A DNA stretch of 64,000 nucleotides, taken from NCBI GenBank assembly GCA_943912335.1, contig CALTUD010000001.1:1-64000 (forward strand), given 5' to 3'. Each line of letters starts with the position of its first letter. Position 1 is the stretch's first letter. The stretch comes from an uncultured Acetobacteraceae bacterium (GTDB lineage Bacteria > Pseudomonadota > Alphaproteobacteria > Acetobacterales > Acetobacteraceae). Both the position numbers and the translations under genes were made by a program. Shown in pieces: positions 55,314 through 63,213 of the stretch. A model generated the notes under the pieces. That model was given only the letters and a program-made list of their open reading frames with translations, was not told where the DNA came from and searched no databases.

Positions 55314-55560
55314 GTGGGGGGGCTTCTGTTGCCCGGTGCCCCCCCGAACCGCGCTTATCGCTTATGCAGCGACAGCGAGCGCCTCATGGTTATCATTGGC
55401 ACTTGTGATTTGACCCGATGACGGCGGTATCATGCCGGGCAAAAGGTAGGTCTTTACCACGCGTGTCGAGCCTGTTTCGTCCCCATATGCCCCGTTTCCA
55501 GGATGGTGGAGACGCCGGGCACTGCCCCCGGGTCCACAACGTTTATTCCACGTACCGTTT
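55314..55560 (-). ncRNA. ssrA: tmRNA, circularly permuted alphaproteobacterial type
   Basis: Rescues stalled ribosomes and tags the unfinished protein. Read on the minus strand, the acceptor piece comes first. Its CCGGG/CCCGG T-arm has loop GGCAGTG, then CGTCTCC-A-CCA ending at 55505. After a roughly 20-nt spacer the coding piece starts with GGGGACG at 55484, which pairs with CGTCTCC to form the acceptor stem. The tag frame at 55400-55362 reads ANDNHEALAVAA-stop. A 7-G/7-C stem (55316-55345) closes the 3' end. The exact 5' end is not certain. Confidence 0.93.
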
Positions 55561-55653
55561 ATCGCCATAGCCGAGGTTGCCCTCTTGCACGGTCAGATAT
55601 AGGTGACCGATCCGGCCGCGTCCAGGGCGAGTCGGTTGTTTCGGAGCCGCGCC

Positions 55654-56619
55654 ATGCAGAACCTGACCGAGAGCCAGCTCCGCGAGATCGCCGAAAGCCG
55701 CGAAGCGAGCGCCCCCACGCGCCGGCCGATCAGCGAAGGGCTGGAAGCCATCCTGTTCCAGCCGGCACCGGTTCTGGACAAGGGCTTCGTCCGCGTCGTC
55801 GACTACATGGGCGACGACAACGCGGTGGTGCAGGGCGCGCGCGTCTCCTACGGGCGCGGCACGCGGGCGGTGCAGAGCGATCGCGGCCTGATCCGCTATC
55901 TGATGCGCCATCGGCACACCACCCCGTTCGAGCTGTGCGAGATCAAGCTGCACGTCCGCGCGCCGATCTTTGTCACGCGGCAATGGTTCCGGCATCGCAC
56001 GGCGTCCATCAACGAGTATTCCGCGCGCTATTCGGTGCTGGAGCGCGAGTTCTATTCGCCCGATCCCGGCGGCGTCGCGGCGCAGAGCGCGTCCAACCGC
56101 CAGGGGCGCGGCGAGGCGATGGCGCCGGAGGATGCCGCCCGCGTGGTGGCGATGCTGCGCGACGATGCGGCACGCTGCTACGACAACTATCTCTGGATGC
56201 TGAACGAGGACGAAAGCGGTGAGCCGGTCGATCCGGAACGACCGGGCGTGGCGCGCGAGTTGGCGCGCATCAACCTGCCGGTCGGCATCTATACCCAGTT
56301 CTACTGGAAAGTGAATCTCTGGAACCTGCTTCGGTTCCTGAGCCTGCGCGCCGATCCGCACGCGCAATATGAAATCCGCGCCTTCGCCGAAGCCATCGCG
56401 GAGATGGTCCGCGCCTGGGTGCCCGCCGTGTTCGAGGCGTTCGGCGATTATGTGCAGAACGCCACCACCCTGTCCGGTCAGGCGACGGCGCTGCTCCGCG
56501 CCGCCCTGGCCAGCGCGGAGAAGGTGGACCCGGCCGGGTTCGGCCTGTCGGGCCGCGAGCTGCGCGAATTGCTGGACACGGTGCCCGAACTGCGGAACAG
56601 GGTCATCTCCGGCGGCTGA
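55654..56619 (+). CDS. thyX: FAD-dependent thymidylate synthase ThyX
   Basis: Makes dTMP from dUMP with methylene-THF, FAD and NADPH. The 321 residues carry the ThyX motif QWFRHRTASINEYSARYSVL (RHR-x7-S), along with RHRHTTPFELCEIKLHVRAP and a C-terminal RINLPVGIYTQFYWKVNLWNLLRFLSLR. Start ATG 55654 with GGAG 7 nt upstream; an in-frame earlier start at 55603 is less likely. Divergent from ssrA. A 57-residue membrane protein gene follows 18 bp later. Confidence 0.95.
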   Translation: MQNLTESQLREIAESREASAPTRRPISEGLEAILFQPAPVLDKGFVRVVDYMGDDNAVVQGARVSYGRGTRAVQSDRGLIRYLMRHRHTTPFELCEIKLHVRAPIFVTRQWFRHRTASINEYSARYSVLEREFYSPDPGGVAAQSASNRQGRGEAMAPEDAARVVAMLRDDAARCYDNYLWMLNEDESGEPVDPERPGVARELARINLPVGIYTQFYWKVNLWNLLRFLSLRADPHAQYEIRAFAEAIAEMVRAWVPAVFEAFGDYVQNATTLSGQATALLRAALASAEKVDPAGFGLSGRELRELLDTVPELRNRVISGG

Positions 56620-56637
56620 ACCCCGAAAGGCTTTCCG

Positions 56638-56811
56638 ATGCAGGACCCCGACAAGCCGAGCAAGTTGCCGAGCCTGATGCCGTTCGTGGTGATCGCGGCC
56701 GTGCTCGTGCTGATCTATGCCGGGGTCTCGCTGTTTCCGTATTTCAAATCGTACATGGTGCGGCAGGACTGCATCGCGTCCGGTCAGACGAGCTGCATCC
56801 AGCCGCATTGA
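56638..56811 (+). CDS. Small single-pass membrane protein of 57 residues
   Basis: From ATG 56638 (GAAAGG about 8 nt upstream) to TGA 56811. A polar N-terminus, MQDPDKPSKLPSLM, leads into one TM helix (FVVIAAVLVLIYAGVSLF). A short C-terminal tail holds two cysteines eight residues apart (DCIASGQTSC). Family unknown. It follows thyX closely and is convergent with the SDR gene. Ribosome site and composition argue for a real gene. Confidence 0.7.
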   Translation: MQDPDKPSKLPSLMPFVVIAAVLVLIYAGVSLFPYFKSYMVRQDCIASGQTSCIQPH

Positions 56812-56815
56812 TGGC

Positions 56816-57541
56816 TCACCACGCGACGACGCCGCCGTCGTCGAAGAATCCGCCGGTGGGGCCCTCCGCGTCCAGGGTCGCCAGCCTGACGGCGATGGCG
56901 GCGCCCTGTTCGGGCGTGCGATGGCCCTGGTGCTGGTTCAGATCGGTGGCGGTGTAGCCCGGGCAGCAGCTGTTCACCTTGAATCCGTCCGGTCCGAGTT
57001 CCTTGGCCAGGCAGAGCATGATCATGTTCAGTGCCGATTTGGAGCTCGCATAGCCGAGCAGGTTCACCTCCGACATCGGCGCGCCGAAGTCGGACGCCCA
57101 GCTCAGCGAGCCCAGCGACGAGCTGACCATGACGATGCGCGGCGCGTCCGCACGACGCAGCAAGGGCAGCATGGCCCGGGTGACGCGGATCGGGCCGAAC
57201 ACGTTCACCGCATGGATGTCGCGGATGCTGTCGAGGCTTTCTTCCGTGGGTTTGGCCCGGCCGGCCGCGATTCCGGCATTGTTCACCAGCGCATCCAGCC
57301 GCTCTGTCTGGTGCGCGAGCGCACGGGTCGCGTCCGCCACGCTGGCATCGTCCGTCACGTCCAGCGTCAGCGCCCGCACGTCGAGCCCCTCGCCGCGAAG
57401 CGCATCCGCTGCCGCTTCGCCGCGTCCGGCATCGCGGCTGCCGAGCCAGACGCGATAGCCACGCCGTCCCAGCCCGCGTGCGATCTCCCATCCGATGCCC
57501 TTGTTGGCGCCCGTGACCAGCGCCGTCTTCCGATCCGTCAT
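56816..57541 (-). CDS. Short-chain dehydrogenase/reductase (carbonyl-reductase-like)
   Basis: NAD(P)H oxidoreductase of 241 residues. It shows TGANKGIGWEIARGL (cofactor loop), DVTDDAS, LVNNAGIA and SSSLGSLSW (Ser). The catalytic YASSKSALNM (Tyr-x-x-x-Lys) and CCPGYTATDLN follow. GANKGIG and the overall layout match the carbonyl reductase / plant-type SDR group. ATG 57541 is preceded by GGGAGACACCC. Divergent from the AraC-type regulator gene, which probably controls it. Stop lies 5 bp from the small membrane protein's stop. Confidence 0.93.
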   Translation of the reverse strand: MTDRKTALVTGANKGIGWEIARGLGRRGYRVWLGSRDAGRGEAAADALRGEGLDVRALTLDVTDDASVADATRALAHQTERLDALVNNAGIAAGRAKPTEESLDSIRDIHAVNVFGPIRVTRAMLPLLRRADAPRIVMVSSSLGSLSWASDFGAPMSEVNLLGYASSKSALNMIMLCLAKELGPDGFKVNSCCPGYTATDLNQHQGHRTPEQGAAIAVRLATLDAEGPTGGFFDDGGVVAW

Positions 57542-57693
57542 GGGTGTCTCCCTGGTTCCGACGCCGAGATGGGCGTTTCGCGCGGGGAGCGGATGTCGGT
57601 TCTGCGCGTCGATTTGCCCGTTCCGCTCAAACAGCCGCGCCGGCGGCATGGCGGGCGCTTGCCGGGACGCCGGCGTCGAACGATCTTGCCGGT

Positions 57694-58560
57694 ATGCAGG
57701 ACGTGCTGGACCGGATGTGCGAGATCGTCGGGCGCCATGTTGGCCGTCTGCCGCCGGAAGCGGGCGACGGGGTGTTCTCCCGGGTCGGCATGGTCGACGC
57801 TGCGCGGCCTCCGAGGCCTGTGGACGGTGTGTACCCGCCGACGATGGCGCTGATCCTGAGCGGAAAGAAGGACATCGCCATTGGCCGGAGCCGCCTGCAC
57901 TACGATCCGGCCAGCTATTTCATCGCCACCGTGTCCCTGCCGGCGACGGGCTGCGTGCAGCACGAACCGTTCCGCGCCGTCAGTCTGACGCTCGATCCGC
58001 TCCTGCTGGCGTCGCTGCTGCCGGAGACCGCGCGGACAGAGGATCTGGATCCGCCACAGGCAGCGTTCGCGGTGAACCCGGTCACGCCCGAGCTGCTGGA
58101 TGCGTGGTGGCGCTTGCTGCGTCTGCTCGACACGCCGTCCGATATCGCCGCGCTGGCCCCGCTCGCCGAACGCGAGATCCTGTATCGGCTGCTGCAGGGG
58201 CCGCAGGGGGCCATCCTTCGGCAGATCGCCCGCACCGACAGCCGCCATGGCCGCGTCGGCCGCGCGATCGCCCTGATCCGTGGCGAATTCGACCGGCCGC
58301 TGCGGTCGGAGCGGCTGGCCGATGCGGCCGGCATGAGCGTCGCCTCGCTGCACCGGCATTTCCGGGCCGCCACGGCGATGAGCCCGCTGCAATACCAGAA
58401 GGCGCTCCGTTTGCACGAGGCGCGCCGCCTGCTGCTGGGCGGACGGGAGGTGTCGGCCAGCGCCTATGCGGTCGGCTATGAAAGCCCGTCCCAGTTCAGC
58501 CGCGACTATAGCCGCTTGTTCGGTACCGCGCCGTCGCGCGATGCGGTCCGGGCAGTCTGA
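57694..58560 (+). CDS. AraC-family transcriptional regulator
   Basis: The 288 residues have an AraC_N-type (PF06719-like) N-terminal domain, MALILSGKKDIAIGRSRLHYDPASYFIATVSLP (key: LSGKK, YDPASYFI). Two C-terminal helix-turn-helix motifs follow: RLADAAGMSVASLHRHFRAATAMSPLQYQKALRLHEARR (first helix pair and the P-x-x-Y-x-x-x-x-R linker) and AYAVGYESPSQFSRDYSRLFG. This AraC group usually regulates a neighbouring oxidoreductase, here the divergent SDR gene. Start ATG 57694 is chosen; the frame is open 150 bp further upstream into the shared control region. Confidence 0.92.
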   Translation: MQDVLDRMCEIVGRHVGRLPPEAGDGVFSRVGMVDAARPPRPVDGVYPPTMALILSGKKDIAIGRSRLHYDPASYFIATVSLPATGCVQHEPFRAVSLTLDPLLLASLLPETARTEDLDPPQAAFAVNPVTPELLDAWWRLLRLLDTPSDIAALAPLAEREILYRLLQGPQGAILRQIARTDSRHGRVGRAIALIRGEFDRPLRSERLADAAGMSVASLHRHFRAATAMSPLQYQKALRLHEARRLLLGGREVSASAYAVGYESPSQFSRDYSRLFGTAPSRDAVRAV

Positions 58561-58601
58561 GCGAATGCCGGACCCTGCCGTCTTCGGCGGCGCTTTGGAC
58601 G

Positions 58602-58616
58602 TTAACGCCGGGTTAG
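58602..58616 (+). promoter_or_regulatory. Single CtrA-like box upstream of the secreted protease-like gene
   Basis: TTAAC-GCCGG-GTTAG, one base from the CtrA consensus TTAA-N7-TTAA in its last position. It is of the same format as the two boxes before the Hint gene. Its centre is 57 bp before the start codon, close to the 51 bp seen there. Confidence 0.5.
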
Positions 58617-58665
58617 AGTTCCGCTGCTAGGGTCGTTCTGCTTTCGGAAAGACGAGGAACGGGAC

Positions 58666-59607
58666 ATGCTGCGTTCGGTTTTGGTTCTGCTGGGCCTCGT
58701 CGTGGCCGCGCCCGCGTTCGCCCAAGGGGGCGCGCTGTCCATTCCCGTGCTGCCGTCGCACGCCGGCGGCAAGCCGACCTATGTTTCCGTGTCGATCGGC
58801 GGCGGTCCGCCCAGCCCTGTCGGCATCGATACCGGTTCCACCGGGCTCTACGTGTTCAGGCGCGACATCGGGCCCGACATCCAGTTGAGCGACGAGCCGC
58901 TCCATCAGAGCTATGTGGACGGAACCAATTTTCGCGGCGTGATCGGAACGGCGCGGGTGGTGTTCACCGAAGCCGATGGGCGGGTGGAAACCAGACCGAT
59001 GAGGATCGGGGTCATCACCCAGGTTTACTGCGCAGAATCGCACCCGAACTGCCCGGGCAGCGATCAGAAGCCGGGCGTCATGGGGATCGGCATGGATACG
59101 GGCGGCCGGTTGGCCAGCCCGCTGGCGCAGATCGATGGGCCGGGCGCGGACGGGTTCATCGTCGATCTGCGACAGGGCGCGGAACCCAGAATCGTGGTCG
59201 GACCGACCCCGCGTGTTCTGCGCGATTTCCGCTTCACGCCGCTGAAACCGGGTCGTCCCAGCACTATCGGATTGCCGTCCTGGGATGCGGGCTCCGCCGT
59301 GGGCATCTACGGCGTCAACGGCGAGCGGAGCGCGCCGCAACAGGTGATCCTGGATACGGGCGAGTTCGACACCGTGTTCGATCCCGGTCCGATCCGCGCC
59401 ATGTCGCTGGGGCCGCGCGGCTTTCTGCTTCCCGGACAGGAGTTCACCCTGACGATTCCGGGCGTGCTCGACGTCGCCATCCGCACCGACCGGACGACCT
59501 TCATCAAGCCGAAGAGCACGCCGCGATCCAATAGCGGCGTGCTGCTGTTCCGCCATGTGGCGGTCGCGTTCGATGCCCGGAACGGGCGGGTCGGCTTTTC
59601 CCGCTGA
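58666..59607 (+). CDS. Secreted pepsin-like (aspartic peptidase fold) protein
   Basis: The 313 residues start with a clear signal peptide (VLVLLGLVVAAPAFAQ, cleavage near 20). Two aspartic-peptidase-like motifs follow one lobe apart: VGIDTGSTGLYVF at about 63-75 and VILDTGEFDTVF at about 229-240. The end, LLFRHVAVAFDARNGRVGFS, resembles the last strands of pepsins. AESHPNC may hold a disulfide. The second motif is DTGE rather than DTGS/T, so activity is uncertain. The DUF3443 family of bacterial retropepsin-like proteins is the alternative placing. Ribosome site GAGGAACGGGAC. Confidence 0.75.
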   Translation: MLRSVLVLLGLVVAAPAFAQGGALSIPVLPSHAGGKPTYVSVSIGGGPPSPVGIDTGSTGLYVFRRDIGPDIQLSDEPLHQSYVDGTNFRGVIGTARVVFTEADGRVETRPMRIGVITQVYCAESHPNCPGSDQKPGVMGIGMDTGGRLASPLAQIDGPGADGFIVDLRQGAEPRIVVGPTPRVLRDFRFTPLKPGRPSTIGLPSWDAGSAVGIYGVNGERSAPQQVILDTGEFDTVFDPGPIRAMSLGPRGFLLPGQEFTLTIPGVLDVAIRTDRTTFIKPKSTPRSNSGVLLFRHVAVAFDARNGRVGFSR

Positions 59608-59618
59608 GGCGTCCGGTC

Positions 59619-60566
59619 TCAGGCGTTCCGAAGCGCCAGTCGGGCCATGGCGATCGCGCCCTCACGGCTGCGCGCCGCCGCCACGAAACGGCGCAGATGC
59701 GCGAACACGGCATCCGGCACGCCGGTGAGGGTGCGCAGTTCGCCTTCCGGCAATCCCCCCCATTCCGCCGGGAGAGGCAGCTTCTGCGCGAACGAGCCCG
59801 GCTCCGGCGGCACCGTATCCAGCATCCAGTTGCCGTTGGAGGCCGGGGACACGGCGAGCAGCACCGGCAGATCGCGCGCCAGAACCACGTTCTTCCACGG
59901 CATGCCGCGGTCCAGCACCAGCAGGCGCGGATCGCTCCCGGACGCGTGCGCCGTCAAAACCTCGGTTTCGGCGGCGAGACGCGCGCGCATCACCTCGATC
60001 TTGCGGCGAAGCACGGCTTCGGCCAGGGCGGAGGCTTCGGCGAAAGCGGCGTCGCCGGCGGTGTCGCCGGTGGCGGCCGGATCGTCCCAGGTCGGATTGA
60101 AATCGCCGATCAGGGAGGCGAGACCGAGCGAATCCCGGCGACGCGGTCCGTCCTGGCCGACGCCGTTGTCGATCTCGTCGATGGTGCGAACCACGCCCTC
60201 GTCCAGGTCGGCGGCGATCACGGCGGCCTTGCCGGCATCCGTGTCCGGCAGAACGGCACGCACCGCCTGCTCGCCGAACCGGCGCCACACCAGACCTGCG
60301 GACGAGAACGGCGTTCCGTCCGGGCGCAACGGCGCGCCGCGCTGGTGATGGTCGAACCGATCGGTCGCCTCGTCATGAACCCCGCCGACATCGAACACGA
60401 TGTCGCCCGCCTCGATCGCGGCCGGCTTGCGCGTGCGCAGCAGCGTGTGATCGCGGCCGGCGTGCCGCAGACCGAGCGCCAAACGCAGCACCGCGTAGGC
60501 GAACACTTCGTCGCAATGGAACTTGCCACTATGGGTGACGAGAACGGGGCGGGTTTGATCGGTCAT
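59619..60566 (-). CDS. MYG1 / UPF0160-family DHH-like phosphoesterase
   Basis: The 315 residues open with VLVTHSGKFHCDEVFAYAVL and continue with FDVGGVHDEATDRFDHHQRGAP. These are the metal-binding motifs of the MYG1 family, distantly related to DHH nucleases. LSSLIG-type DSLGLASLIGDFNP and the C-terminal VPPEPGSFAQKLPLPAEWGGL are also family-specific. Eukaryotic MYG1 is an RNA 3'-5' exonuclease; bacterial roles are unproven. Convergent with the pepsin-like gene, which ends 11 bp away. Confidence 0.92.
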   Translation of the reverse strand: MTDQTRPVLVTHSGKFHCDEVFAYAVLRLALGLRHAGRDHTLLRTRKPAAIEAGDIVFDVGGVHDEATDRFDHHQRGAPLRPDGTPFSSAGLVWRRFGEQAVRAVLPDTDAGKAAVIAADLDEGVVRTIDEIDNGVGQDGPRRRDSLGLASLIGDFNPTWDDPAATGDTAGDAAFAEASALAEAVLRRKIEVMRARLAAETEVLTAHASGSDPRLLVLDRGMPWKNVVLARDLPVLLAVSPASNGNWMLDTVPPEPGSFAQKLPLPAEWGGLPEGELRTLTGVPDAVFAHLRRFVAAARSREGAIAMARLALRNA

Positions 60567-60830
60567 CAGGGCAGGTTCCGGCGGTTCGGCGCGCTATACA
60601 GCATGGATGCGGGGTCGCCGATACTGTCGGCGAACCGGCCGCATGCGGTGTTGCGACGGCTTCATTTGCCGAAGAAGCGGAACCGGGTTAGTAAAGCTCA
60701 TTGCCGTTCGATTCCTCCCGCGTTTTCGGCGGGCGAAGAAACGGCACTCCATGCAGAACTTTCGCGCGGTTCCGGTTTTTCGGTGCCGCCGGCCCGAGGC
60801 CAGCCGCGCGCCCCTGCGACAGGATGTGTT

Positions 60831-61586
60831 TTGAATCAAAAGCTTACTTTGAATCCGACCGCGGATTCGTCGGACGATGTCTCCATCCCGTCCGACGATG
60901 CCGTTCGTCAGGCGTTGTTGCGCATGGGCTCGGGCCGGCCGCGTGTCGGTACCATGACCAAGCAGCCGGAACGCGGCCCGGAACGCGGCAACGAGCGCGC
61001 GCACGGATATCAGCAAGGCGGAAACCGTCGCGGCAACGATACGGCGCAGACCGCTTCGCCCGATGCGCGCCGTCGACGTTTCAGTCAGAACGAACACGTT
61101 CCGGTGGAATACGTGTCGCGCGATCGTCCGGCACGCGGCCAGGAGACGATGCGTCTCGATCTGGGCCGGGTCGAGACCGCCGAACCCGTCGACGACCGTG
61201 CAGGTTTTCTGGAGCGCGAGCTGGATCGGGAGCGCCAGGCGCGCCAGGCCGCCGAAGCCGCGCTGGCCGAGAAGAACAAGGTGATCGAGACGCTGCGCAC
61301 GCGCGTCGTTCACCTGGAGATCGACATCCAGGAAGCGCGTTCGCAGCGTCAGGCGATGATCGATCTGGCCCAGTCCGCCGCACAGCAATCCGCGGCGCAG
61401 CAGGCCGCTGCCGCGCAGCAGGCGGCCGAGGCCCGCGCCGCCGCGGCCGCGCTTTCCGCCGCGAATGACGAGGACGATGCCGGCGAGCCGTCGCCCGTGC
61501 GTCGTGGCCGGGGGCGTCCGCGCCGCGTGCCGGTGCAGGTCGAGGCGGATGCCGAGCCGGAACCGGTGAAATGGTGGACGGACTGA
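60831..61586 (+). CDS. Coiled-coil protein with a C-terminal AT-hook
   Basis: No known family. The 251 residues begin with an acidic, polar N-terminus, then an Arg/Gln-rich stretch (about 45-95). A coiled coil at about 120-200 reads GFLERELDRERQARQAAEAALAEKN. The tail carries RRGRGRPRRVP, a textbook AT-hook, before the C-terminal PVKWWTD. TTG 60831 is preferred, with AGGA 7 nt upstream. An ATG at 60603 in the same frame would add 76 residues that look like intergenic sequence. The 264 bp upstream hold no other gene I can support. Probably a DNA-binding protein (inference). Confidence 0.75.
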   Translation: MNQKLTLNPTADSSDDVSIPSDDAVRQALLRMGSGRPRVGTMTKQPERGPERGNERAHGYQQGGNRRGNDTAQTASPDARRRRFSQNEHVPVEYVSRDRPARGQETMRLDLGRVETAEPVDDRAGFLERELDRERQARQAAEAALAEKNKVIETLRTRVVHLEIDIQEARSQRQAMIDLAQSAAQQSAAQQAAAAQQAAEARAAAAALSAANDEDDAGEPSPVRRGRGRPRRVPVQVEADAEPEPVKWWTD

Positions 61587-61591
61587 TCTCC

Positions 61592-62290
61592 ATGCCGCCG
61601 ATCGTGGTGGCGCTTCCGGTCGTGCCGGTGCGTGGCCAGCAAGCGCCGTTTCCCGTGCGCCGGATCTGGTGCGTCGGACAGAACTACGCCGACCACGCAC
61701 GCGAGATGGGCGGCGATCCCGATCGGGCGCCGCCGTTCTTCTTTTCCAAGCCCGGCGACGCCGTGGTGCCCGGCGGCGGCGATCTGCCCTATCCGCCGCA
61801 GACCGGCAATCTGCATCACGAGGTCGAGCTGGTGGCGGCGATCGGCATCGGCGGCAGCGAGATCGCAGCGGAGAACGCCCTGGCGCATGTGTTCGGCTAT
61901 GCCGTGGCGTTGGACATGACACGCCGCGACCTGCAGGCGGAGGCCAAGGCGGCCGGGCGTCCCTGGGCGTTCAGCAAGGGATTCGACCAGTCCTGCCCGA
62001 TCGCGCCGATCGTGCCGGCGGCCGAGATCGGCCATCCGCAGAAGGGGGCGATCACCCTGACCGTGGACGGCGTGCTGCGTCAGACCGGCGATCTGGCGGA
62101 CATGATCTGGAGCGTGGCCGAGGCGATCGCGTTTCTGTCGCGCTTCGTGTCGCTGGCGCCGGGCGATCTGGTCATGACCGGGACGCCGGCGGGGGTGGGG
62201 CCGGTGAAACCGGGCGAACGGATCGTCGGCGCGTGTTCCGGCGACGGGTTCGATCTGGGCGAGATCGCCGTCCGGTATGGAGCGGCCTGA
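61592..62290 (+). CDS. Fumarylacetoacetate-hydrolase-family protein (fumarylpyruvate hydrolase-like)
   Basis: Metal-dependent C-C hydrolase of 232 residues. FPVRRIWCVGQNYADHAREMG is the family start, followed by PPFFFSKPGDAVV. HHEVELVAAIG carries the metal-binding Glu residues, and KGFDQSCPIAPIVPA and GDLVMTGTPAGVGPV complete the site. It is closest to small FAH proteins that act on fumarylpyruvate or acylpyruvates. Oxaloacetate tautomerase or decarboxylase activity is also possible. ATG 61592 is chosen; an ATG at 61571, overlapping the preceding gene, is an alternative. An SDR gene follows 3 bp later. Confidence 0.92.
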   Translation: MPPIVVALPVVPVRGQQAPFPVRRIWCVGQNYADHAREMGGDPDRAPPFFFSKPGDAVVPGGGDLPYPPQTGNLHHEVELVAAIGIGGSEIAAENALAHVFGYAVALDMTRRDLQAEAKAAGRPWAFSKGFDQSCPIAPIVPAAEIGHPQKGAITLTVDGVLRQTGDLADMIWSVAEAIAFLSRFVSLAPGDLVMTGTPAGVGPVKPGERIVGACSGDGFDLGEIAVRYGAA

Positions 62291-62292
62291 TC

Positions 62293-63006
62293 ATGCTGGT
62301 GGTGGTCACGGGTGGGTCTCGCGGTCTCGGTGCCGCCTTCGCGCGGGCGCTGCTGGCACGCGGCGATACGGTGGTCGCGGCTGCGCGCGGCCAGGCGCCG
62401 CTGGAGCATCCGAACCTGCACTGGGTTCCGGCGGATCTGTCCGATCCGGCGCATGCCGGCGACTGGATCGAGCAGGCGCTGGCGCCCTTGCCGCCGTTCG
62501 AGCGCGCGTCGCTGATCCTGAATGCCGGCATGATCGACCCGCTCTGCCCGGTCGCAGCTCTTCCGGTTGATGCGCTCGACACTCATCTGCGCGTCAACCT
62601 CACCGGGCCGATGCTCAGCACGGCGGCGTTCCTGCGCGCCACCGAAGGCTGGGGTGCCGACCGGCGCGTGCTGGCGATCTCGTCCGGGGCCGGGCGACGC
62701 GGCGTGCCGCACTGGTCTGCCTATTGCGCCGCCAAGGCCGGCCTCGACGGCTTCATCCGCGCCCTGGCGAGCGAGGCGGATGTGCGCGCCGTGTCGATGG
62801 CGCCCGGTCTGGTGGATACGGCGATGCAGGAGATCGTGCGCACGGTGGACACGCCGACGCGTTCGCGTTTCCAGCACGCGCACGAGACCGGCGGGCTGGC
62901 GAGCCCCGATTCCGTCGCCGCACGCCTGATCGAGCATCTCGACTCAGAAGCGTTCGGCGACAAGGTCGTGGACGACATCCGCGAGCTGGATCCGCGCGGA
63001 GTTTGA
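62293..63006 (+). CDS. Short-chain dehydrogenase (sepiapterin/benzil-reductase-like)
   Basis: The 237 residues show MLVVVTGGSRGLGAAFARAL (cofactor loop at the extreme N-terminus), ADLSDP and LILNAGMIDP. ISSGAGRRGVPHWSAYCAAKAG holds the catalytic Ser, Tyr and Lys, and MAPGLVDTAMQEIVR follows. LNAG in place of NNAG, with a C-terminal SVAARLIEHLDS, is as in YueD/sepiapterin reductase-like SDRs. It starts 3 bp after the FAH gene and is co-transcribed with it. Substrate unknown. Confidence 0.92.
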   Translation: MLVVVTGGSRGLGAAFARALLARGDTVVAAARGQAPLEHPNLHWVPADLSDPAHAGDWIEQALAPLPPFERASLILNAGMIDPLCPVAALPVDALDTHLRVNLTGPMLSTAAFLRATEGWGADRRVLAISSGAGRRGVPHWSAYCAAKAGLDGFIRALASEADVRAVSMAPGLVDTAMQEIVRTVDTPTRSRFQHAHETGGLASPDSVAARLIEHLDSEAFGDKVVDDIRELDPRGV

Positions 63007-63044
63007 AGGCTCGGCGCGAGGGATAGGGGTTTCGCTCCCGCTCT

Positions 63045-63062
63045 CGCACAATATCTTGTGGA
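63045..63062 (+). promoter_or_regulatory. NrdR box upstream of nrdB
   Basis: CACAATATCTTGTG at 63047-63060 is a CACAA/TTGTG dyad that fits the NrdR consensus (acaCwATATnTwGtgt) at all but the outermost positions. It lies about 155 bp before nrdB. NrdR normally needs two boxes about three turns apart; I see only one. Confidence 0.75.
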
Positions 63063-63213
63063 TAGACGAACGATCCCCGGTTTCCCGCCAGGGCGCTCTG
63101 CGGCATAGTCCGGCCCGCGCCCGACACTCTCGCGAGTCCCGGGCAAATCCTTCCGATCGCATGCGAGACGCCGTTTCGGCGGACGCTGCGGCTTGCTTTT
63201 GGAGCGTCACGTC

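Noticed and set aside
60603..60830. Longer N-terminus for the AT-hook protein from ATG 60603
   Set aside because: The added 76 residues lack structure and show intergenic-like codon use; TTG 60831 has a well-placed AGGA.
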